From Opeltia flavorubescens (Eukaryota; Ascomycota; Lecanoromycetes; Teloschistales; Teloschistaceae), in the NCBI GenBank assembly GCA_000442125.1, contig KE546967.1:310001-374000 (forward strand): a stretch of 64,000 bases of DNA. The letters are read 5' to 3'. Positions 27,635 through 36,822 of the stretch are shown piece after piece. Each line of letters begins with the position of its first letter. Within the stretch, counting starts at the first letter, position 1. The notes under the pieces were generated by a model. The model searched no databases. It was not told the DNA's origin and worked only from the letters and a program-made list of their open reading frames with translations. A program made the translations under genes and the position numbers.

Positions 27635-29378
27635 ATGTCTTTACCACTCCAACGTCATGCTCTACAAGCACACAATGAAGAGTTGGGTGAGTCTCAGATG
27701 GACGACTGTGTTAGAATGCCAGATATGTTCGTCTCTTTCCTAGCTCGAAAGCCTCAGATCAATCCACATTACGACAGAGTAAAAGGGGAGTCAGAAGCGT
27801 GGATTGCAGAGTGAGTATTCCCAGCTGTGTTTGGCCAGACGTAAAGGATGAACCGAATGGTCATAGGTTGTGTGGATACTCCCAAAAAAATTACCAGAAG
27901 CATATCAAGGCGGATTTCTCCTACTTCGTGTCAATATGGGCCCGGGAAGCTGGACCTGAAGAGTTAAGGACAATATGTGACTGGATGAACTGGGTAAGTT
28001 TGATTTGTATCAGGATAGCGGATCTCCTTGCAGGGTACAGACTATTGATTAGCAGGCAGGTCTTTGATTTTGACGACAGTAAGCTCTGTCTCAAAAAAGC
28101 CTTAAAAATGATTTACAAGCTGCAGTGTTCGACGAGGGCTATTACAGCCACGACAAGGAACAAGCAGCGAGACATGTGGCAAACTTGATGAAAGTCATGG
28201 AGTGCGAGGAAAATGGTCAAAACACCTCATCCTCAGCCGAAGACCCCCTTTTGAAAGTTTTCGAGTCAGTTTGGCGTCGAGTCGCAGAGGTAATTCAATC
28301 TCAACGGAGTGGTAATCAGTGCTGATGCCTACTTCATTCAGCGGTCTTCAAAAGGTAACAATTGCCAATTTTCAATCGAGTTCGACTACTTTTGACTTTC
28401 CAAGGCACCAGGAGACGATTTTTCCAATCCATGGTCGATTACATGAACGGTGTGGTTGGGCAAGTGGACGCGGTATGCTCAGGCGAGCAGCTCGATGAGC
28501 AGCAGTTTCTGGCGATGCGGCGGCAATCTATCGGTGCTGGTCCATGCTTCGCTCTCATCGAGTAAGTCAATCGATATCTCTGTGATAGATACGGACTAAA
28601 GCATGTTAGGTACTTTTACTATCTTGACTTGCCAGATGAGGTATTCGAAGACCCTGCGGTGCAACGCTTGGACAGAATAGCTCGGGAAATGATCGTGATG
28701 TAAGCAGATTTAACGATTGCCATATCAGCAGACCCGAGCTCATACATCATCAGACAAAATGACGCATTGTCGTTTCCCAAGGAATTGGTGGGAGCTCACT
28801 TCTTGACGGCGGCTTGTAAAAGTTTTCCCTGATGGTATCACAGGCAGGCGATGTCGACCAAAACCTAGTGGCACTGTACGGCCGTCAGGGTGTACCGCCA
28901 CAGGAAGCGTATGATAGGATAGACGTTCTCTTGAAGGAACGATATCGAGAATGGTACCTCGCTCAAGCCGAACTACCGCAATGGGGCGAGTCAATCGACG
29001 AACAACTTCAGAAATATATCCGCGCTATGCAAGATGTCATCACCGCAAATATGTACTGGAGGTAAGCTTTGCGGAAACCGATGTGCCGGTCTGTAGAAGG
29101 CTCTAACAACTATACTCAGTTTCCATACTACACGTTATTTCGGCAAGGACACCGACAGTGTTCGTGAGACGCGTGTTATCACCATTCCACCAGATCAGTT
29201 AATCAAGAATGGTCTGACGACGCCGCGAGGGAGAAGATCCATAGACTCGAGCCGCGAAGCTGGATCAGGATCAAGTAATGAAGACGACGGCATTACTTGG
29301 GCAGACGCCGACACGATGACGAATGAAAGCTCGTCGCCCAGAGACAGCGCAATAGGGATCGAGCAAGTGATGCACTGA
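27635..29378 (+). CDS. class I sesquiterpene synthase-like terpene cyclase
   Basis: Ten exons join in phase: 27635..27810, 27867..27993, 28060..28078, 28126..28289, 28342..28354, 28405..28561, 28610..28699, 28754..28787, 28844..29061 and 29120..29378. They give 418 residues, typical of fungal sesquiterpene synthases. The Asp-rich metal motif is DDMFDE (residues 106-111), split by an intron. The NSE metal triad is NDALSFPKE (Asn251, Ser255, Glu259). The Arg-Tyr pair that contacts diphosphate is Arg338-Tyr339 (TTRYF). The N-terminal INPHYDRVKGESEAWI segment is also typical. Such enzymes ionise farnesyl diphosphate with Mg2+ and cyclise it in the cytosol. The product cannot be predicted. The last 60 residues are polar and Ser-rich, a common variable tail. 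P450s and the MpaB-like gene nearby suggest a pathway. Confidence 0.9.
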
Positions 29379-30044
29379 CCCTAGCACAGGTGTGCTACGG
29401 CTGGATGGTATGTTGTTGATGGGCTATTTCTGGATATGGCCAATGATTGTAGTAAATGCAGTACAACATGGCAGCCAAAGACCACAAATGTGCGTTTCTG
29501 TGCGTTTCAGGCCTGATTGATCATCATGGGCATTGAGGCAATCCGATTTCTGCGGCCCGCAATCATAAAGATGATTCAAACGGTCCATTACTGTTAATCC
29601 ATCCTTTTTACATTTCATAACCTTACTTTGTGGCCATTCACGAATAGGCGCCAGTACCGTTCCTGATCGATCCCGAGACGAGTTTGAATGCCCACTCTGA
29701 GGTCAAATAAGAGCATACCAGGATGTTTAATGACCGTCTCGGCTCGGTAAACGGAGGACGGGAGAAATGACAAGAGGGAAAGAGAACAGCGAATGTATTT
29801 CTGGTCCACGAGCGATGGATGACATGTTCATGTCAGTCGTTCCTTATATTATCAAGCTCGTAAAGCAAGTTTTTTCGATGGCGAGTAGGTGTGTACCTGA
29901 AGAAGGAGAAGAACATCAGGAATGCGAAATTGTCACATGGCGATCAAGATAGAGGAGGATAGATTCCGACTCGTTGAAGATATGTTTTGTAATTCCATTT
30001 CGGCCAAGGTGATTAGCGATACGCTAAGACTATCACTATGCCTA
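29379..30044. other. intergenic, no gene seen
   Basis: This is the 3' flank of the terpene synthase gene up to the MITE. Short frames on both strands (29424-29618, 29615-29809, 29767-29952) overlap one another and show no family signature. No RNA gene was recognised. Confidence 0.45.
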
Positions 30045-30241
30045 CTCGTTTTGAGGAGGTTTTGCACCAGAGGGGGTTTTGCACCAGTCTAATAGCTTGG
30101 CGCCAATCCATTGAGAAGCTAGCTCTTTTGAGTAAAGTCCGACTTACCGCCGAGCACGCTAGCCCGAAAAGTAAAGTCCTTGGCGCCAAGCGATTAGACT
30201 GGTGCAAAACCCCCTCTGGTGCAAAACCTCCTCAAAGCGAG
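30045..30241. mobile_element. MITE-like element with 61-bp terminal inverted repeats
   Basis: The left arm (30045-30105, starting CTCGTTTTGAGGAGG) and the right arm (30181-30241) are inverted copies matching at 59 of 61 positions. Each arm holds two copies of GGTTTTGCACCAG. The arms are flanked by TA on both sides (30043-30044 and 30242-30243), as expected for a TA target duplication of Tc1/mariner-type elements. The 75-bp core has no coding capacity. The high arm identity suggests recent movement or maintenance by homologous copies. A fold-back RNA from this locus would be a long hairpin. Confidence 0.85.
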
Positions 30242-30621
30242 TAATCTAGTATTAGTGCTGCTCGGCTTACGGGTACCAATGAGTCTTCCTAGAAAATTTG
30301 TCCATCGAACATCTACGCATACACGCTATCATTTGAAAGTAGTATTTGATTTAGCCTAGTAAAGTATTATAAAATGAGGTTGTGGTCGGCTGAATGTCAT
30401 AAAAAACTAATGTTGCGGGATACCCACACGCCTGGGCAAGTCCAAAGTATGCCAATCATCATTGTCTATCTTACGAAGCAGCCGAGATGCCATTGCTGCT
30501 TGATCTAGCTAATGAGCACCGACCCAAGTTCGAGTGGAGCATGCTTGAGAAGCTCCAAAGCCATGTGACGGAGATCCCACGAGGCAGCTATTCACCTTGG
30601 TGACAATCGCCATTCTTGACC
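30242..30621. other. intergenic, no gene seen
   Basis: Short spacer between the MITE and the 3' end of the first P450. No coding or RNA gene was recognised. Confidence 0.4.
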
Positions 30622-32076
30622 CTAATGATCCATCTTCCTGTCATGAACTCCGACAACCAACGGTTTCTTATCCCAGGTCACCCAAGCCTTCTGATCCCTC
30701 CAGTGCATGTCTGTCTCCTCGACAGGCTCAAAATCAAAGTTCCAAAACAAATGGCAAAGGATTAGACGAACTTGAAAGAGTGCGAGGGATTTACCGATAC
30801 AATTCCGAGGCCCAACGCTGAATGGTTGAACTGCGTCGAGCTTGTCGGTGCGGTATTCGTCGTCTCCCATCCACCGGGTTGGTGCAAAGGTTGCCGGAGA
30901 CACGATATTACGCGTACACATGTTCGCCGCCCATTGATTGATTTGGACACATGTACCGCCTGGTATAGCATGACCACATACCACGGCACCTTCCTGTGGC
31001 GTTACACGTGCTTGCCCGTTGGTGGCTGGCGGATACATGCGAAGGGCTTCCTGAAGGACTGCTGGTAAGTACTCCAGCCTGTCTAGATTTTGGAATTGTA
31101 TCTCTTTTGCTTCTGCGAATGCACAGCGGATCTCATCCCGCACTCTGTGCATCGCGGACGGATTCTGTAACAACAGAAAGATGGTACCAGTAAGTGTCGT
31201 TCCCATGGTGTCAGCACCAGCCACTATCAGAGTCGACGCATTGGAGACTATCTCCTCTCTGCTCATTCCACCTTTTATGTGGTTGTGGGCAAGAATATAC
31301 CCCAGAAAATCCGCCCTCTGTTTCTCGCTATCAAGGCGTCGGTTAGTTTTCTCCGCAGCGGCTGCATCGTGCTGATCTCTTGCTCGTCTTAGCGTCTTCC
31401 ACATAAGACTTTGTATAATAGAACCAACTGGAGGGAATCGACCAAAGACGCACAGCTGCGAGTAACCGCGGGTGGCCGTGCCGATCATGGACGCCCACGC
31501 TCGGGCTGTAGAACCTTGAAGGGCTCCAAAGGGCTCGCCGAATGCCAAGTCGCCCACAATATCGAACAAGGTCCAATTGATCCACGCTTCCAGGTCTAAA
31601 ATCCGAGGACTCGCTTCGTTCCTCATACGGTCCAGCATATCGTCCACATGGGACTGGATGAGATTTTCCTGCTCTCTAATCGCCCTTTCCGAAAAGGCAT
31701 AACTCATGATCTTCCGCAGTCGAGTATGGTCGGCTTCATTGGCGTTTGCTATGCTATTGAGCCCGGGGGTAAGCACTGGGTTCTTTTCAAATCGTTGCTG
31801 AACCCCGCAAATATCGTTCCAAGCGGCGGGCGCAATGAATGAAAGCTCATCTGGGGAGATGCGGACAATATCGCTATCATATCCTTCGTGAAGTGCCAGA
31901 ACCCAAGGAGCCAAGACCCCTTTCCACGTCTTGAGGGCAAGCGGAACTTTGGTTGCTGCTGCAAATTTCGGACCTGGGAACTTGGACAGGGGATGGAAGT
32001 ACACGTTATATAGCAACTTCCCGATCCAGAGTACCAGACTCGTGATAGCAACGAAATACCCGATGGTAATAAACAT
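30622..32076 (-). CDS. cytochrome P450 monooxygenase (intronless)
   Basis: A single exon encodes a complete 484-residue P450. It starts with a membrane anchor (residues 3-22) and the proline-rich FPGPKF hinge. The I-helix oxygen-binding motif is AGADT, the K-helix is EALR (ExxR), the PERF-like segment is TFAPTRW, and the haem loop is FSVGPRNCIGKSLA with Cys426. The I-helix and haem motifs resemble fungal P450s of the CYP58/CYP65 type, which hydroxylate trichothecenes and other terpenoids; the exact family needs naming by identity. It is an ER-membrane enzyme needing a CPR partner. It lies downstream of the terpene synthase, tail to tail, and is the strongest candidate tailoring oxidase. No key residue is missing. 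The absence of introns contrasts with its multi-exon neighbours. Confidence 0.92.
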   Translation of the reverse strand: MFITIGYFVAITSLVLWIGKLLYNVYFHPLSKFPGPKFAAATKVPLALKTWKGVLAPWVLALHEGYDSDIVRISPDELSFIAPAAWNDICGVQQRFEKNPVLTPGLNSIANANEADHTRLRKIMSYAFSERAIREQENLIQSHVDDMLDRMRNEASPRILDLEAWINWTLFDIVGDLAFGEPFGALQGSTARAWASMIGTATRGYSQLCVFGRFPPVGSIIQSLMWKTLRRARDQHDAAAAEKTNRRLDSEKQRADFLGYILAHNHIKGGMSREEIVSNASTLIVAGADTMGTTLTGTIFLLLQNPSAMHRVRDEIRCAFAEAKEIQFQNLDRLEYLPAVLQEALRMYPPATNGQARVTPQEGAVVCGHAIPGGTCVQINQWAANMCTRNIVSPATFAPTRWMGDDEYRTDKLDAVQPFSVGPRNCIGKSLALFQVRLILCHLFWNFDFEPVEETDMHWRDQKAWVTWDKKPLVVGVHDRKMDH

Positions 32077-33043
32077 CGTGTAGGCTATATGCCGATATCA
32101 GGACAGATGGCTAGGTCGAAGTAATATTGCTTTATGAAGATAAATACAATTCAGATCTGGGCTCTCCGTCATAAGATGAGCTCTACTTTTCTCATGAGAC
32201 AACGAATCGAAGACATTGCAGGTTAGTTGATTTATGACACCCAATTGGCTTCGATACAAATGTACTTGGCCATATGTCGCACTCACATTCTAGAATTTCG
32301 AGCCTGCGGAATTACCACAGCATTGGGACGCCAGATCTGCGCATCTTCCATCTTCCGAGGAGTCTTGAAGGACCCTGATGCATTGTCCTTATCGCTTTGC
32401 ATTGCGAGTCAGCGGCTAAAGCTGCACTCTGCATGCATTCTAGCGATGAGATGATTGAGAGTTTTCTGTTGCTTTTCGGCACTAGATGATCACAAGACTC
32501 GGTATAGCATTAAATGTTGGTTACTAGACATCCGCAGGAGACCCCTCGGCTTAATTCGGCGATGAAAATGATGTAACATTAACGGTGTTTCAGGAATGAT
32601 GCAACGGAAATGATGTAACAATGCGTGGAACGCGTTGCAATCATCTTTTCCATCGTCCGAACAACGCCGCGCTCTGCAGAAACATTCGCAACTCCAAGGC
32701 GCGCAACACAATTTCGAGAGACAAGAAAAGTGACATCGATGATCGAAATCAGCTGGCTCAAGGAAGAAGCGTTGGTGCGACGCAAAGATGCGAATAACAA
32801 AAGCATATATTCGTGTATGAGAAACTTTTCCAAGCCATGTCGAATAAGCCAAAAAGCCAAAAAGCCAAAAAATCTCTACATGGTATACCAATCAAATTTT
32901 CAGTCATCCCACCTGCCCCTACAAGCACACCCTAAGATGTCCATCAACATCTACACCCTATCCTGCTACCTCTGTTCCATAAACCTCCTCTCCCGCTTCT
33001 CCCCCCACACAGCCCTCGAATTCCACTACTTCCTCTCCGCACT
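32077..33043. other. intergenic, with short GCCAAAAA repeat
   Basis: This is the promoter side of the first P450 and the 3' flank of the EthD gene. Three tandem copies of GCCAAAAA lie at 32848-32872. The 195-codon plus-strand frame 32625-33212 overlaps the EthD coding exon in antisense and matches nothing, so it is not called. No RNA gene was seen. Confidence 0.45.
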
Positions 33044-33499
33044 CTACGTCCTATCCATCACCGTCACCACCCTAGCCGGCATCATCACGAAGCTCTTCCT
33101 CTCGGAAAATTCCGCCTCGTTCGGCGCCAATTTCTCCGAATACTCCTTGTCGCGAAAGACTTCCCGGATCTTCTCTTCGGATTCTGCTTCGAGGACGACG
33201 ATGCCGTCGTAGTCTGTTACTTGGTGGCCGGCTTCGCGCCAGGATTGCGCTGAGGGACGGTCGACGTGTATCTAGGCCGTTACTGGTATTCAGCTTGAGC
33301 TATAGCAGAGGAAATACCAAGTTGCGGAGAGGTGAACAAGGCTTACTTGCTCGTATTTGAGGATGTTTTTCTTGAAGATGGGGAGTTCACAGGCGACTTT
33401 TGCGTGGGTTTCGCGCCAGTAGGTGTCGAAGTCTTCGAAGCTCATGCCGGCTTTGCGGTGGAATAGGATCATTAGGCAAACACGATCTGGGGCTGTCAT
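33044..33499 (-). CDS. EthD-domain protein
   Basis: The coding sequence is complement(33044..33271, 33347..33499). One 75-nt GT-AG intron joins in phase and the product is 126 residues. The start at 33499 was chosen because the text from MTAPDRVCLMILFHRK fits the beginning of the ferredoxin-like EthD fold. A Tyr-Trp-x3-His motif (TYWRETHAKVA) and a second-half GIVVLEAES strand follow. EthD-like dimeric alpha-beta barrel proteins were first seen in ether degradation and in fungi often act as small dehydratases, cyclases or decarboxylases in secondary metabolism. It lies between two P450s, so a role in the same pathway is possible but unproven. Confidence 0.75.
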
Positions 33500-34605
33500 G
33501 CTTATGGCGGGGTCTATTGAAATGTGTTCGCGAACGGAAAGTTCAATAACAGTAACTTGAAATGGCAATGTGTATATACTTGTCTTCAGAGAAATTTGTA
33601 TATAGATTACGTCATAAGACTTTCGTAGCGTCGCCCCCACAAATCATTGACTAGAGAATCATTGGATATGCAAATGACAATGCTTTGAGTAGTATTTTAT
33701 GTGTGCAGCACGCACTTATCAAATACATATCAATATTGATGGCAGTCTAATTCAGCGGTTGGGGGTGGCTGGAGACCATCAAGTCCAGCGCAAATCCTTC
33801 AGGAATAAAAACACAACCAAGAACATGGCAGGGAAAGATAACAGACGTCATTCATAAACTGAGCAAAGCCTTGAAGACAATGTAGGGCTCAAGTATGAAA
33901 ACGCGGCATAGACAGATGGTAAAGCAAATAAGTCCAAGATTCAAATACAAGATTACTCTTCCTCGGACTCTACCCATCAATTTTCGTAGTCCAATTTGCT
34001 TATGAGCCTTTATGTTTAAAGCCCCCACTCCCTGGCGCTGAGCCTGGTCAATGGGCTTGCTGTCTTCTTCGATCAGTCCCGGTGATCTTTATAGAAACCT
34101 GTCGACTACCCAACCATAAATAATAATGATTCATAAAGCCAACTATAGATATTGAATCACATTAAGGAATTTTCAGAGGCCGAAGCAATGATGGGCAAAA
34201 AAGATCGTGGGTTTAATTCCCTTTTGGGTATTTAGCCGGCACTAACCCATCTTGATGATTTTTGATGGGTTTTCGCTGAATCTTTGGCACTTATGCAATC
34301 TCTCACAATAAGTTACAGAAAGGGAAAGCTCCGCTTATGTAACCTCGCTTATGCAAGCCTTCAAGCACGTTTATCAGCCGGGATCGAAAGCCGGTGCTGC
34401 TGACAAGGTTCTTGCTAAGCAGCAGTTTCGTTTATACTATGACGATGCCAATCCGGACGGAGGAATCAATTGAGAAGTCAGCCATGATAAATCCTTACTA
34501 TAGCCATTTTCTAATGTTTACTATACAAATACTGTCGCTAGTCGGCAGAGAATCTTCCAGTCTCTCGTTCCTATCTCTATAAAACCTGCCTCTCTGATTC
34601 CTTCC

Positions 34606-35790
34606 ATGAATCCTGTCTTCTTCTCATTCACCATCCTCACTGTAGTCGTAACAATCTACAATTCATCTCCCATACTCTCACTCCTCGATCAGACTTCTTT
34701 AGCAAGTTACCTAAAACCACAGCATCAAGACACTTTCCAGCCCTCCAACCTGGCCCTCTTCCGTCCTCGCTTCACACCACCAGCCTTCTTCGCCTCCAGA
34801 AAAATCAGCAACATGACCACTACTCCGCGCGCAATCCGCCAAGTCTTCCTCGCCACCGAGCAATCCGAAGGCGCAGGCGCCCGAGTCCGCCGCTCAATCG
34901 GTACCCCCCGCCTTCGAAACCTCTCCCCGTTTCTAATGCTCGATCACTTCACCGTCTACCCCGGCGCTGGCTTCCCTGACCATCCACACCGCGGCCAAGA
35001 AACAATCACCTACCTCCTCTCCGGCGCCGTCGACCACGAAGACTTCGCCGGAAACGCGGGGACAATCGAGGCCGGAGATCTACAATTCATGACCGCGGGA
35101 AAGGGGATCATGCATGCGGAAATGCCGAGGCAGAATGCGGACGGGAGTCCGAATATTGGGATGCAGCTATGGGTGGACCTGCCGGAGAAACTCAAGGCTT
35201 GCGAACCCCGCTATAGGGATTTGAGGGCGAAGGAAGTTCCGGAGATAAAGGTCGACGAGGGAAAAGCGAGCGTGAAGATAATTTCGGGAAAAAGCCATGG
35301 CACGGATAGTGTGCAAGAATTGGCCTATACACCCGTGTGGATCTTCGACGTCACCATCAAGCCGGGCGGGAAAGTGACGCAAGAACTCCCTGTTGGCTGG
35401 AACGCATTCGCCTACACCCTCTCGGGGACCTCGATTTTCGGGTCCGCAGGCAAAGATCAGCAAACAGTCAAGAAATTCCACAATGTGGTCTTTGAACAGA
35501 AAGGTGATGCCGTGACAGTCGAAGTCGACCCTGGTGCGGAGGAAGATGGACGATTCAGTAAGTCTCATTCCCCCTACTCTCCTTTATCGCGTACCTGCTT
35601 TGCTAACAGAGATGCTTTAGTCCTTGTCGCTGGTCTTCCTCTAGACCAAAAAGTAGTACAGTATGGCCCATTCGTCCTGAATTCGCAAGAACAGGTCTAT
35701 CAAACCATGCTGGATTATCAATCGCACTCCAACGGCTTCGAGCGTGCGAAAGGGTGGAAGAGCGAGATTGGGAAGAGTATGGTGCATTGA
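34606..35790 (+). CDS. pirin family protein
   Basis: Exons 34606..35557 and 35621..35790 join in phase and give 373 residues. Typical pirins have about 290, and the extra length is an N-terminal extension. A shorter start is MTTTPRAIRQ at 34813, which matches the usual beginning of the family. Pirin cupin signatures are present: FPDHPHRGQETITYLLSG with the metal-binding His pair, GKGIMHAE with another His and Glu, and a C-terminal cupin ending in a YGPFVLNS block. Pirins bind iron; some act as quercetinases and others as nuclear co-regulators. The 63-nt intron is in frame and stop-free, so retention would add 21 residues. The N-terminal extension is hydrophobic at first and could be a targeting signal. 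Confidence 0.88.
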   Translation: MNPVFFSFTILTVVVTIYNSSPILSLLDQTSLASYLKPQHQDTFQPSNLALFRPRFTPPAFFASRKISNMTTTPRAIRQVFLATEQSEGAGARVRRSIGTPRLRNLSPFLMLDHFTVYPGAGFPDHPHRGQETITYLLSGAVDHEDFAGNAGTIEAGDLQFMTAGKGIMHAEMPRQNADGSPNIGMQLWVDLPEKLKACEPRYRDLRAKEVPEIKVDEGKASVKIISGKSHGTDSVQELAYTPVWIFDVTIKPGGKVTQELPVGWNAFAYTLSGTSIFGSAGKDQQTVKKFHNVVFEQKGDAVTVEVDPGAEEDGRFSKSHSPYSPLSRTCFANRDALVLVAGLPLDQKVVQYGPFVLNSQEQVYQTMLDYQSHSNGFERAKGWKSEIGKSMVH

Positions 35791-36822
35791 TGGATTGATG
35801 ATTATACGAGACTCTGTATATATTAAGAGAATGGTTTAACAGGCAAATGGCTGTACATAGATTTTCTTGAGATGATTTTTCGAAACTTTAATTTTTCTTC
35901 CGCGACTAATCGGTACCGTTATTCTTTCCCCCTTATTCTATCCTTTTTCCAATCATGTAAAAACTCCCTTCGATTCCCCTTTCCTTATCCCGTTCTCTTC
36001 CTGAATATATAACCTTTTCCCCTTCCCCTCAATAGCCCCATTCCATCCATTCTATCCATTCTATCCATTCTATCCATTCTATCCATCCCCAATTCCTTCC
36101 CAATATCCCTCCCTCCCTCACCCAAAAATAATCTCAACCCCAATCCCAAAACCTCAACACCTCACCCCCTAGCATCACCTACCATAGCCAATTTCCCCGT
36201 CTCCCCTCCCACCCAATATAAAAAGCTCTCACAATATACTCCCACCTCCACACATCCATACCTAAACCCATCACATAATTACTTCTGACCCATTTCGTCA
36301 TGGTTAAATATCATTTACATTTCCACCCCTTTTGAGATACCTTTTGAGTAAAATAATTACTCGAATTCCCTTCTAAACCCATTCATGATATCAGCATCTT
36401 CAATACAGGGGTCGATTTAGATATGTGGGGATCGGAACAAGATTTTGTATATAATCATACCCCTTGAAACAGCTTTATGTATGTAGCAAGACAGGGGATT
36501 GTGGAAATTGATTGATAAACGTTTGTAAAGTCTTCTTGTTACACAATGATAGTTCTCGCCGGCTTAGCAAGGTCTGGGAAAAGATTGGTTTTGTTACTAT
36601 TAACAGAGCTCCTCATGCCTGATCAATCCTTGGTCTGAAGCATACGAGCGTCTAATTAGTCGGGTATTCCTGTGAGCAAGCTACCGACCGTCGGGCACAA
36701 ACCTTCCAGACCTGATATCCCCATCGCTCATCCCCCTTCTTAATGTCCCAAAGCTAAACCCTGGGTAATGAAATTTCGTTCTTCACCGCAATTGTATTCA
36801 AATCCTTCGGCTCCTCACCCAC
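35791..36822. other. intergenic, convergent 3' ends
   Basis: The pirin gene and the second P450 end toward each other here. The stretch is CT-rich on the plus strand between 35930 and 36250 and contains the 9-bp tandem repeat listed separately. No gene was recognised. Confidence 0.45.
36047..36086. repeat. tandem repeat, 9-bp unit
   Basis: Four perfect copies of CCATTCTAT plus a partial fifth lie between the convergent pirin and P450 genes. The unit is not a multiple of a coding feature and is probably a polymorphic minisatellite. Confidence 0.85.

Noticed and set aside
32625-33212. 195-codon plus-strand frame
   Set aside because: Its 3' third is antisense to the EthD exon and the rest has no family signature.
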